Positions 14,270 through 20,542 are shown, numbered from the stretch's first letter. The stretch: 26,541 nt of DNA from UBA6022 sp035704495 (GCA_035704495.1 DASSWW010000053.1:1-26541); one strand, 5' to 3'. Translations and numbers: made by a program. Notes: generated by a model from the letters alone, not told the origin.

Positions 14270-15193
14270 TTAAAGCTCCAGCTCCGCTAGTTTATCTTTT
14301 ACTTCATCAAGTGCTTTAGATCCAAAGCCCTTTAGTTCGCGTAAGTCTTGTTCGCTAAGCGTGACAAGGTCGTGAACGGTGCGAATGTCATTGTTGATCA
14401 ATGCATTGGCAGTACGTGCAGTCAAATTAAGCTCTTCGATTGAAGTGTTTAATTCGCTGACTTCGTCTTCGCTAACAGCACCAAGTGCTGGTGCGGCTTC
14501 GACTGTTGTAGAACCTGCAAGTGCAGTGTATTGGTTAACCAAAATCGCAGCAGCTTCTTCAAAAGCTTCGCGTGGGCTCAGTGTACCATCGGTATCAACG
14601 GTCAGTAGCAGTTTATCAAGGTTGGTTTCTTGGCCAACACGAGTGCTCTCTACTTTGTAACGAACACGTAAGACTGGGCTGAAAACAGCGTCCAAGGCAA
14701 TCATGTCGCTGTGCAAACGTGATGCGCTTGATTCTTCGATAGTCCGGTAACCGCGGCCAGCTTCGACAACTAAGTCGATCAGGACAGATGTCTTTGGATT
14801 GTCGATTGTTGCGATAATTTGATCAGTGTTGATGATATCGACATCAGCAGTCGTTTTGATATCAGCGGCAGTGATAGGGCCAGCGCCTTTTTTCTCTAGG
14901 CGTAGTTCGATCGGTTGGTCGCTGTGGACTTTTAGACGAACGTTTTTTAGGTTAAGCATGATGTCAACGACATCTTCTTTGACACCTTCAACGGTTGTAA
15001 ACTCGTGTGTTGCGCCTTCGATACGAAATGCAACAATTGCTGCGCCTTCAATGCTAGAAAGCAGTACGCGACGGAAGCTGTTACCAAGGGTATTGCCGTA
15101 GCCCGCGTGCAATGGTTCGATAGCGAACGTTGCGCTGGTGGCGCTTTGTTCATCGATGTTCGCAAGTGCGGGGTTGTGAATTACTTTTGTCAT
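14270..15193 (-). CDS. rpoA: DNA-directed RNA polymerase subunit alpha
   Basis: This 307-residue protein assembles the polymerase core as a dimer. The N-terminal assembly domain (about 1-230) contains the dimer motif HAGYGNTLGNSFRRVLLSS and VEAGRGYRTIEE. The C-terminal DNA-binding domain (about 245-307) ends with RTVHDLVTLSEQDLRELKGFGSKALDEV, the helix-hairpin-helix that contacts UP elements and activators. It is slightly shorter than typical (315-330). Its place between rpsD and rplQ is the conserved alpha-operon order. Confidence 0.98.
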   Translation of the reverse strand: MTKVIHNPALANIDEQSATSATFAIEPLHAGYGNTLGNSFRRVLLSSIEGAAIVAFRIEGATHEFTTVEGVKEDVVDIMLNLKNVRLKVHSDQPIELRLEKKGAGPITAADIKTTADVDIINTDQIIATIDNPKTSVLIDLVVEAGRGYRTIEESSASRLHSDMIALDAVFSPVLRVRYKVESTRVGQETNLDKLLLTVDTDGTLSPREAFEEAAAILVNQYTALAGSTTVEAAPALGAVSEDEVSELNTSIEELNLTARTANALINNDIRTVHDLVTLSEQDLRELKGFGSKALDEVKDKLAELEL

Positions 15194-15211
15194 ATGTTCT
15201 CTCCTTACCCT

Positions 15212-15838
15212 TTAACGTGAGTAATACTCAACGATTAGCTGCTCATTAATATCTACTTCTGCTTCTTCGCGTTTTGGAAGACCTGTGATGTCGATTTTAA
15301 GTTTCTTAACATCGCTTTTTAGCCAGCTAAGAGGACCTTGGATCGAGTTTTTGACCACGTCATCAATTTCGGTAAAGTAACCAGATTTTGTGCTTTTTGG
15401 ACGGACGACGATTTCATCACCAACTTTTAGGCGGATAGATGGAATGTCGACGCGACGGCCGTTTAACATAAAGTGCCCGTGACCGACTAATTGACGTGCA
15501 GCACGGCGACTGGTCGCTAAACCAGCGCGGTAGACAGCGTTGTCTAAACGTCGTTCAAGTAGTTGAAGTAACAATTCACCTGGTAGAACGCCGTGACCAC
15601 TTGATCGGTCAGCTTCGTCCATCAGACGTGCAAATTGTTTTTCCATCAGGCCGTAGGTTCGGCGAACTTTTTGCTTTTCGCGCAATTGAATTGCGTATAG
15701 GCTTTGTTTGCCCTGGCGACCATGAGCGTGCTGCCCTGGAATGCCAGTCTTTTTAGCCATAATTTTGTGCGCCTTTGGATGAAGGGCGTAGCCTTCGCGG
15801 CGGCTTTGTTTGACAATAGGAGAAGTATCTCGTGCCAT
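15212..15838 (-). CDS. rpsD: 30S ribosomal protein S4 (uS4)
   Basis: This 208-residue protein nucleates assembly of the 30S body and in several bacteria represses its own alpha operon. The S4 domain is clear (LERRLDNAVYRAGLATSRRAARQLVGHGHFMLNGRRVDIPS). The N-terminus MARDTSPIVKQSRREG lacks the four zinc-binding cysteines of C+ forms. The C-terminal EQLIVEYYSR is standard. It lies 3 nt after rpsK and 18 nt before rpoA. Confidence 0.97.
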   Translation of the reverse strand: MARDTSPIVKQSRREGYALHPKAHKIMAKKTGIPGQHAHGRQGKQSLYAIQLREKQKVRRTYGLMEKQFARLMDEADRSSGHGVLPGELLLQLLERRLDNAVYRAGLATSRRAARQLVGHGHFMLNGRRVDIPSIRLKVGDEIVVRPKSTKSGYFTEIDDVVKNSIQGPLSWLKSDVKKLKIDITGLPKREEAEVDINEQLIVEYYSR

Positions 15839-15841
15839 GGA

Positions 15842-16234
15842 TTAAGCCCTCCGTGCCTTACGTGGACGAACGCCACCATGAGGTACGCCGGTCACATCTT
15901 TAATACTATCAACGGTAATTTCGTAGTTACCAAGTGCGCGAACCGCGGCATCACGCCCTAGACCAACACCTTTGATAAATACATCGACAGCACTTAAACC
16001 GTGAAGACCTTTGACGGTTTCAGCGGCTTTTTCAGCTGCGACCTGTGCTGCGTATGCAGTGCCCTTTTTGCTTCCGCGGAAACCACAAGCACCTGCACTA
16101 GCTGCAGCCAGTACGTTACCTTTTTTATCTGTGAACGTAATAATCGTGTTATTAAACGTTGCCTGAATGTGCAGCTGACCAGAAGGAACTGATCGGCGCT
16201 GTTTTTTACGAGTTGTCGTTTTTGCATCTGCCAT
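15842..16234 (-). CDS. rpsK: 30S ribosomal protein S11 (uS11)
   Basis: This 130-residue protein is uS11 of the 30S platform. It shows ATFNNTIITFTDKKGNVLAAASAGACGFRGSKKGTAYAAQ and the end KDVTGVPHGGVRPRKARRA, both near-invariant. The N-terminal basic stretch KTTTRKKQRR is typical. It lies between rpsM and rpsD in the alpha-operon order. Confidence 0.97.
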   Translation of the reverse strand: MADAKTTTRKKQRRSVPSGQLHIQATFNNTIITFTDKKGNVLAAASAGACGFRGSKKGTAYAAQVAAEKAAETVKGLHGLSAVDVFIKGVGLGRDAAVRALGNYEITVDSIKDVTGVPHGGVRPRKARRA

Positions 16235-16249
16235 AATCTATATTCCTTT

Positions 16250-16636
16250 CTACGTCTTAGACGCTGCCTTTTTTTGAGTACCGCCAACGGCAACTGATTT
16301 ACCCTTACGAGTTCGTGCGTTCGTTCGAGTACGTTGTCCGTTTACAGGAAGTCCAGATTTGTGTCGCAAACCGCGATACGCTCCGACGTCCTTTAGACGC
16401 TTAATGTTATTTGTTACCAAGCGCTGTAGGTCGCCTTCGACGGTATAATCGGTATCGATTATCTCGCGTAGTCGCTGTTCTTCAGCCTCGGTGAGATCTT
16501 TCACCCGAGTGGTCGGCTTTATGCTAGCCGCCGCAAGGATGGTCGATGCGAAGTGTGGACCGATGCCGTAGATATACGTCAAAGCGATCTGCACTTGCTT
16601 TTCAGATGGAATAACAATTCCAGCTATTCGAGCCAT
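16250..16636 (-). CDS. rpsM: 30S ribosomal protein S13 (uS13)
   Basis: This 128-residue protein is uS13, in the head of the 30S subunit, bridging to the 50S. It has MARIAGIVIPSEKQVQIALTYIYGIG, the H2TH-type region and the conserved RGLRHKSGLPVNGQRTRTNARTRKGK. The C-terminal extension reaches the P-site tRNA. It starts 2 nt after the rpmJ stop and ends with TAG. Confidence 0.97.
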   Translation of the reverse strand: MARIAGIVIPSEKQVQIALTYIYGIGPHFASTILAAASIKPTTRVKDLTEAEEQRLREIIDTDYTVEGDLQRLVTNNIKRLKDVGAYRGLRHKSGLPVNGQRTRTNARTRKGKSVAVGGTQKKAASKT

Positions 16637-16638
16637 GC

Positions 16639-16755
16639 TTAACCCTGCCTTTGCTTATTTTTAGGTTTCTTCTTGTTGATAACCGTCAACCGACCTTTAC
16701 GTCGAATCAACTGATCATCTGGACTGATTTTTTTGACACTCGCACGAACTTTCAT
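16639..16755 (-). CDS. rpmJ: 50S ribosomal protein L36, zinc-free form (bL36)
   Basis: This 38-residue protein reads MKVRASVKKISPDDQL, then IRRKGRLTVINKKKPKNKQ and RQG, the bL36 pattern from end to end. The usual ligands (three Cys and one His) are all replaced, so it is a C-minus bL36 without zinc. GGAG lies 12 nt upstream of the ATG. It lies between infA and rpsM, its canonical place, and 2 nt before rpsM. Confidence 0.95.
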   Translation of the reverse strand: MKVRASVKKISPDDQLIRRKGRLTVINKKKPKNKQRQG

Positions 16756-16786
16756 GAGCGCTACAAACTCCAGTTTTCCTTTAAAT

Positions 16787-17011
16787 TTATTCCCGCATGC
16801 GGAAGCTGATTCTGCCCTTAGTAAGATCGTAAGGGGTCAACTCTACTTCCACTCTATCGCCCGGTACCAAACGGATGTAATGCTTGCGCATTTTACCCGA
16901 AATATGGCACAGGACTGTATGGCCATTCTCTAGTTCAACCTTAAATTGAGTATTAGGCAGTGCTTCCACTACCTTTCCTTGCAATTTAATTACTTCCTTT
17001 TGACTAGCCAT
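16787..17011 (-). CDS. infA: Translation initiation factor IF-1
   Basis: This 74-residue single OB-fold protein binds the 30S A site during initiation. It shows the standard pattern: EVIKLQGKVVEALPNTQFKVELENGH, LCHISGKMRKHYIRLVPGDRVEVELTPYDL and KGRISFRMRE. No SD precedes the ATG. A promoter (P2) ends 15 nt upstream, so the P2 transcript has a 5' UTR of only 8-9 nt, while a second promoter (P1) gives a longer, hairpin-containing leader. It is the first gene of the alpha-operon unit. Confidence 0.97.
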   Translation of the reverse strand: MASQKEVIKLQGKVVEALPNTQFKVELENGHTVLCHISGKMRKHYIRLVPGDRVEVELTPYDLTKGRISFRMRE

Positions 17012-17026
17012 AAGTTACAGTAGTAG

Positions 17027-17055
17027 ATTATACACGATAATCTGTCGTGCGACAA
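17027..17055 (-). promoter_or_regulatory. Promoter P2 of infA operon
   Basis: On the minus strand, -35 TTGTCG (17050-17055), an exact 17-nt spacer and -10 TATAAT (17027-17032). The spacer holds the inverted repeat CACGA-7-TCGTG, and TGTCG-CA-CGACA overlaps the -35, so a repressor could sit there. Confidence 0.75.
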
Positions 17056-17076
17056 GCACTTTCTAGAATAACGTCA

Positions 17077-17091
17077 CGAATGTTTCATTCG
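17077..17091 (-). other. Hairpin in the P1 leader of infA
   Basis: CGAATG-AAA-CATTCG on the minus strand extends to 9 bp as TCGCGAATG/CATTCGTGA if one G-U pair is allowed. The wobble pairs only in minus-strand RNA, consistent with a structure in the infA leader. Confidence 0.5.
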
Positions 17092-17112
17092 CGAAGTTCT
17101 TTTGATAATTCT

Positions 17113-17140
17113 ATTGTAGCGCATTATGCATTTTCGTCAA
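17113..17140 (-). promoter_or_regulatory. Promoter P1 of infA operon
   Basis: On the minus strand, -35 TTGACG (17135-17140), a 16-nt spacer and -10 TACAAT (17113-17118), giving a leader of about 95 nt before infA. It begins 10 nt after the structured element at 17150-17303. Confidence 0.78.
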
Positions 17141-17149
17141 TATGTACCC

Positions 17150-17303
17150 ACCTGAATCTAAAAACCTTCTACCATTCATCACCTCGGCACTCTTTTTTAG
17201 TAGACTTCCACAGGAAGTCTACTAAAGCGTTCGGCTGGAATCGGTTATTACAACCGATTCCACAGTCTTCGGCGCTAAAGGTATAAGGTGTCTAGATTCA
17301 GGT
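17150..17303. other. Multi-helix inverted-repeat element (possible structured RNA)
   Basis: Outer stem P1 is 11 bp and perfect (ACCTGAATCTA 17150-17160 with TAGATTCAGGT 17293-17303). P2 nests inside it: ACCTT and ACC (17164-17173) with GGT and AAGGT (17280-17289). Inside are two perfect hairpins: a 14-bp stem with a 3-nt loop (17196-17226) and an 11-bp stem with a 5-nt loop (17236-17262). No ORF is present. Strand cannot be decided because the stems have no G-U pairs. It could be an ncRNA, a cis-regulatory RNA or a small inverted-repeat mobile remnant. Confidence 0.6.
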
Positions 17304-17329
17304 TTACTCATTGCTACGTAGACTAAGCA

Positions 17330-17401
17330 GTAAAAAGCCGCCACGACACCCCTCTCAGTAAAACAATTGCTTCGCTGATGATTATGGAGTGCCATGACGG
17401 C
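17330..17401 (-). terminator. Long-hairpin terminator, repeat copy A
   Basis: This 72-nt element follows the stop of the gene at 17426. On the minus strand its basal 13-bp stem (GCCGTCATGGCAC with GTGTCGTGGCGGC) is fully paired with three G-U wobbles, continues into CACTCC/GGGGTG and is followed by TTTTTACT. It is nearly identical to copy B at 17981-18055, differing by six substitutions and one 3-nt indel. Confidence 0.85.
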
Positions 17402-17425
17402 GGTTGTTTTTTAGTAAGGAAGACC

Positions 17426-17863
17426 TCATTTGTTGGCGCGCAGCACCAATTTGGTTGGTCGAACATCTGTTATGTTCATCTGATCATCATCGTGTTCCAG
17501 TCTAAACCGTAGCGTAATGTCTTTGAACGTCATCATTTCGGCGATCTGGAATGGCAGAAACGTGCCTTCGATGCATTGATTGGATAAAACGGTTCCAACC
17601 GATTTACCAACTAACCAATCTTCAAACTTTTTACCTGGTTGCTTGTGAGGATTTTCGTCCTCCCAGACACGTTGTAGCTGATGCGCTCTGCTCATGATGT
17701 GTCTGTTTTGTTCTTTTATCCAGTCACCAAATCCAGGGTTGATGATAGAACTGACGACGTCTTTTACGACAGGATCGCTGTCGCATAATTCAACAAGCGC
17801 CCGAAGGTTTAACTCTCCGTTTGCCTGAATTGAGGACTGCTCAATTGTCGGGCTGGGGTTCAT
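17426..17863 (-). CDS. Unknown soluble protein of module A (145 aa)
   Basis: This is a 145-residue soluble protein. The N-terminal half is helical (LRALVELCDSDPVVKDVVSSI; RHIMSRAHQLQRVWEDE). The second half looks beta-rich (SVGTVLSNQCIEGTFLPFQI; FKDITLRFRLEHDDDQMNITDVRPTKLVLRANK). I do not recognise the family. AAGGTGA 7 nt before the ATG is a fair SD. It is the only gene in the window that ends in TGA. It lies between secY and infA where adk and map often sit, with its own promoter, a terminator/alternative-hairpin leader and a repeated long terminator, a layout shared with the neighbouring 103-aa gene. Confidence 0.75.
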   Translation of the reverse strand: MNPSPTIEQSSIQANGELNLRALVELCDSDPVVKDVVSSIINPGFGDWIKEQNRHIMSRAHQLQRVWEDENPHKQPGKKFEDWLVGKSVGTVLSNQCIEGTFLPFQIAEMMTFKDITLRFRLEHDDDQMNITDVRPTKLVLRANK

Positions 17864-17889
17864 GATGTCTCACCTTTTCTAAAAGTACA

Positions 17890-17920
17890 CCGTTTGTCTA
17901 GTCGCAAACGGATGGTTTGC
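17890..17920 (-). promoter_or_regulatory. Attenuator-like leader of module A
   Basis: On the minus strand the leader contains two mutually exclusive hairpins: GCAAAC-CATCC-GTTTGC (17904-17920), and CCGTTTG-8 nt-CAAACGG (17890-17911), which is followed by TGTACTTTT just before the SD. The shared GTTTG arm means only one can form, as in transcription attenuators. The trigger is unknown. Confidence 0.55.
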
Positions 17921-17941
17921 TATAGCTGTTCGGTTATATAT

Positions 17942-17970
17942 TTTATATCATTATTTCTTGATAAATGCAA
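17942..17970 (-). promoter_or_regulatory. Promoter of module A
   Basis: On the minus strand, -35 TTGCAT (17965-17970), an exact 17-nt spacer and -10 TATAAA (17942-17947). It lies directly after terminator copy B and about 80 nt before the ATG. Confidence 0.78.
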
Positions 17971-17980
17971 TCTTGGACAA

Positions 17981-18055
17981 GTAAAAAGCCGCCACGACAC
18001 CCCTATCAGTAAAACAATAATTGCTTCGCCGATAACTATAGGGTGCCATGACGGC
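17981..18055 (-). terminator. Long-hairpin terminator, repeat copy B
   Basis: This 75-nt copy follows the stop of the gene at 18064. It has the same 13-bp basal stem with three G-U pairs as copy A, then CACCC/GGGTG and an inner TATCGG/CTGATA, and TTTTTACT follows on the minus strand. Relative to copy A one inner pair changes from A-U to G-U, which keeps pairing. Confidence 0.85.
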
Positions 18056-18063
18056 TCGTTGGA

Positions 18064-18375
18064 TTAATGGATGGAAACCAGAGTGTTGTCCGACGGTTCG
18101 TCAAGTTGCGTTCGCAGGTCTGCGAGTTTTGCTTCAAGATTTAGTCGTTCTAGTTTGAGCTGAGCACGTAAAGCGCCGTCATCAGTATGGGTTTTAGCCC
18201 ATACTGATTTGTCTGCGTATGGATTCATGACGGCACAGATAGTGATTGAATCGTCATGCTGTTCACAGTTGCGCATTTCGGCGTACAAAAGATCGTCAGA
18301 TCTTTTGTTTGCCTCTAATAGAGCTTCCGTGTGCTTGATCGCTTTTTGTAAGCGAAACTTAGCGATAATAGACAT
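18064..18375 (-). CDS. Unknown helical protein of module B (103 aa)
   Basis: This 103-residue soluble protein is almost entirely helical. The N-terminal helix is MSIIAKFRLQKAIKHTEALLEANKRSDDLLYAEM, then a short turn with ITICAVMNPYADKSVW, then a C-terminal coiled-coil-like helix LRAQLKLERLNLEAKLADLRTQL. I recognise no family. The ATG at 18375 is chosen because AAGGAAAG lies just upstream; the longer in-frame start would lie inside the leader terminator. It has its own promoter, a leader with a textbook terminator directly before the SD, and terminator copy B after the stop. Confidence 0.75.
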   Translation of the reverse strand: MSIIAKFRLQKAIKHTEALLEANKRSDDLLYAEMRNCEQHDDSITICAVMNPYADKSVWAKTHTDDGALRAQLKLERLNLEAKLADLRTQLDEPSDNTLVSIH

Positions 18376-18389
18376 TTCACTTTCCTTCC

Positions 18390-18426
18390 AAAAAAATACA
18401 CCGTTCACTCTTTGCGCGAACGGTGT
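18390..18426 (-). terminator. Terminator hairpin in the leader of module B
   Basis: On the minus strand a 9-bp perfect stem ACACCGTTC/GAACGGTGT (18398-18426, 11-nt loop) is followed by A and seven T residues, then immediately by the SD and start of the 103-aa gene. Position and form suggest premature termination control. The hairpin matches the module A leader hairpin in its CCGTT/AACGGTGTA core. Confidence 0.75.
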
Positions 18427-18466
18427 TTAGACGTCGTGTCGATAAGGGCTACTTAGACCTCATATT

Positions 18467-18495
18467 GTTATATCACAAACGATTTATGATGAAAA
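18467..18495 (-). promoter_or_regulatory. Promoter of module B
   Basis: On the minus strand, -35 TTTTCA (18490-18495, 4/6), an exact 17-nt spacer and -10 TATAAC (18467-18472). It sits just after the secY stop and overlaps an AAAAGTACTTTT palindrome. Confidence 0.55.
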
Positions 18496-18502
18496 GTACT
18501 TT

Positions 18503-19912
18503 TTATTGGTAGTCGTCGTACGTGACCATCAATGCGCGGGAGTTGATTTGGCGCAGTGAATCGAGCCCTACCTGGACAACAATCAGCAGTCCGGTACCAC
18601 CGATAGCCAGGTTGGCCGCATTAACGCCTAATTGTGCAAAGATATATTCGGCACCAAACGGCATAATCGCAATAAAGCCTAATGCCAATGCCCCGAACAG
18701 CACCAGACGGTTCATCGTTTTAGCTAGGTACTTCTCGGTCTGAATACCCGGGCGGACACCTTCGACAAAACCACCTTGTTTTTGCAAGTTTTCTGCAATT
18801 TCGTTCGAGTTAAATACGATACCGGTGTAGAAGTAGGTAAACAGAATCACCAATATAAAGTAGGATGCCGGGTAGATAATCGCCCCAAATGTATCGCCAG
18901 TAAAGGCGCCGGGCTGTGGTGCCTGAAACCACGTAATCAGATTGTTAGCAAGGGCCATATACGCAGGGTTGCCGGTCGCTTTAATCACCTGTCCAATAAA
19001 CGCAGGCAGTGACAAAAACGCGACCGCAAAAATGACGGGAATCACACCGGCAGCGATTAGTTTGACTGGCAGAATGCTTTTGACGCCGCCGTAGTTGCTA
19101 TTACCCTGTACACGTTTGGCATAATTAATAGTAATAATACGCTGCGCTTCGTTGATTTTGACCAGTATATATAACACCGCTAACGATACGGTTACCACCC
19201 CTAACGTTACCCAGAACGCGGTTGGGTTGACTGGCAGCGTAAACCAGCCGAAAACATTTAGTACACCAGCTGACGTGTCAGTCAGTGACGTACCGATACT
19301 CGCCAGGGTGGTCGGCAATTGACTGATAATACCGGCAAAGATAATCAAGCTGATACCGTTACCGATGCCTTGCTCGGTGATTAACTCACCCATCCACATC
19401 AGCAACATTGCACCAGCGGTCATTGCAGTAACCGCAACGATCCATTCCATTGCGGTCGGGTCGGATAGCCCCGTGGCGTTACCTGCAAGTACCGTTTGAC
19501 GGAGGATATAAATAAAGGCAATCGACTGAATAATCGCAAGTGGTAGTGACAGCATACGTGTCCACTGGTTGATTTTACGGCGGCCAGATTCACCGTCTTT
19601 GTGCAGTTCCTCAAGTTTTGGAATAGCTTTTGTGAGCAGCTGCGTGATAATCGAAGCGGTAATGAACGGGCTCATACCGACCAATACAATCGAGAACTGT
19701 GCTAGTGCACCACCAGAAAGCAGGTTCAAAAATCCACCAAAGTTACTGCTGCCAATCACACTATCGATGACCTGGCGTAACTGTGTTGGTTCGGCAAGTG
19801 GTACTGGAATGTGTGCTAGCAGCCTGTAGGCTACGAAAATACCTAGAATAATCAGCAGACGTTTCTGCATGTCTTTATTTTTGAATGATCGGAAAATCGT
19901 CTTCCAGTTCAT
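18503..19912 (-). CDS. secY: Preprotein translocase subunit SecY
   Basis: This 469-residue channel subunit of the Sec translocase has about ten membrane helices. Diagnostic regions are the N-terminal KRLLIILGIFVAYRLLAHIPVP, the plug/TM2 region LSGGALAQFSIVLVGMSPFITASIITQLL, EQGIGNGISLIIFAGI, and the C-terminal loop VFNSNEIAENLQKQGGFVEGVRPG. The length is slightly above the usual 430-440. Unlike the standard spc operon it is separated from rplO by a terminator, a small membrane-protein gene and a second terminator. It has its own -10 element and a leader hairpin. adk and map do not follow it. Confidence 0.98.
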   Translation of the reverse strand: MNWKTIFRSFKNKDMQKRLLIILGIFVAYRLLAHIPVPLAEPTQLRQVIDSVIGSSNFGGFLNLLSGGALAQFSIVLVGMSPFITASIITQLLTKAIPKLEELHKDGESGRRKINQWTRMLSLPLAIIQSIAFIYILRQTVLAGNATGLSDPTAMEWIVAVTAMTAGAMLLMWMGELITEQGIGNGISLIIFAGIISQLPTTLASIGTSLTDTSAGVLNVFGWFTLPVNPTAFWVTLGVVTVSLAVLYILVKINEAQRIITINYAKRVQGNSNYGGVKSILPVKLIAAGVIPVIFAVAFLSLPAFIGQVIKATGNPAYMALANNLITWFQAPQPGAFTGDTFGAIIYPASYFILVILFTYFYTGIVFNSNEIAENLQKQGGFVEGVRPGIQTEKYLAKTMNRLVLFGALALGFIAIMPFGAEYIFAQLGVNAANLAIGGTGLLIVVQVGLDSLRQINSRALMVTYDDYQ

Positions 19913-19939
19913 GTGTGTTCTTTACCCTCATTTTTACAG

Positions 19940-19959
19940 AGCTACGTACTTGCGTAGCC
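19940..19959 (-). other. Hairpin in the secY leader
   Basis: GGCTACG/CGTAGCT (6 bp plus one G-U in the minus-strand RNA, 6-nt loop) lies about midway between the -10 and the secY ATG. It may be a stability or control element; nothing more can be said. Confidence 0.4.
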
Positions 19960-19973
19960 ATAATTCATCCATC

Positions 19974-19979
19974 ATTATA
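19974..19979 (-). promoter_or_regulatory. -10 element of secY
   Basis: Perfect TATAAT on the minus strand, about 60 nt before the secY ATG. The expected -35 falls in the T run of the preceding terminator and is not a good match. Confidence 0.55.
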
Positions 19980-20002
19980 CTACAGATGTCACCAAAAAGT
20001 CG

Positions 20003-20031
20003 AAAACCCCGCCACCCTTTCGGGAGCGGGG
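20003..20031 (-). terminator. Terminator of the small membrane-protein gene before secY
   Basis: On the minus strand CCCCGC..CCC-GAAA-GGG..GCGGGG forms a GC-rich stem with a small internal bulge and a GNRA-type loop, followed by TTTTCGACTTTTT. It is strong and isolates secY from upstream transcription. Confidence 0.9.
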
Positions 20032-20057
20032 CTCGACCGTTAGGGTTGCGGGGTGAT

Positions 20058-20456
20058 TTAGAATCTGACAGGCACAGGCTTGCGAATAAATGATGTACGA
20101 ACGTCGTTCATCCAGCGCTTGATTTTTTTACGCCGGTCGGTAAACCAACTGTCCTCGTCGTCATCGTACAGTAACTTGCGTAGGTCGCACATGCTTATAA
20201 ATAACATGAACGCACATGCACAGCTGACGATAGCCGACGGCACTGTGCTTGATCTAATCAGATACAGCATACAACCCGTAAACGGCACAAGGTTGACGAT
20301 GCTTGCTATAGTCAACAGAATAGCCCAGGTTTTTGCAACGTAACTGAGATGGGTTCCTTTCACGATCTGTCTGCGTGCATGGTCGAGGGCAAGGAACGAA
20401 AACATGATAAGTACATGTATTACTACCGGTATCATGAGTATGGCTACAGGTGACAT
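20058..20456 (-). CDS. Small membrane protein inserted between rplO and secY
   Basis: This 132-residue protein has about three membrane segments (near 3-24, 40-66 and 73-91) and a charged cytosolic C-terminus (DDDEDSWFTDRRKKIKRWMNDVRTSFIRK). GAGG lies 6-7 nt before the ATG, supporting the start. I recognise no family. It is monocistronic: a promoter lies upstream (20515-20542) and strong terminators lie on both sides, so it is not read with rplO or secY. Its position inside the otherwise conserved spc gene order is unusual. Whether it helps SecY is unknown; position alone does not show it. Confidence 0.78.
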   Translation of the reverse strand: MSPVAILMIPVVIHVLIMFSFLALDHARRQIVKGTHLSYVAKTWAILLTIASIVNLVPFTGCMLYLIRSSTVPSAIVSCACAFMLFISMCDLRKLLYDDDEDSWFTDRRKKIKRWMNDVRTSFIRKPVPVRF

Positions 20457-20514
20457 ACCTGCCTCTTTCTATGGTAGGAGCGATAATAGTCAAATTGACC
20501 ATCATTTTGTATTA

Positions 20515-20542
20515 AATATACCATATTTTGTAAATTATGCAA
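20515..20542 (-). promoter_or_regulatory. Promoter of the small membrane-protein gene
   Basis: On the minus strand, -35 TTGCAT (20537-20542), a 16-nt spacer and -10 TATATT (20515-20520). An alternative pair, TTTACA-17 nt-TACAAA, overlaps it. Confidence 0.7.

Noticed and set aside
17981..18055. Integron-type attC site
   Set aside because: The repeat after each ORF resembles an attC layout, but no matched RYYYAAC/GTTRRRY core pair is present in both copies, and the G-U pattern and T run point to an RNA terminator.
17330..18055. CRISPR array
   Set aside because: There are only two copies about 650 nt apart with an ORF between them, no short regular spacers and no cas genes.
20254..20505. Minus-strand 83-aa ORF with several Cys
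   Set aside because: It overlaps the membrane-protein gene at 20058-20456 in another frame, has no SD and starts inside the promoter/leader.
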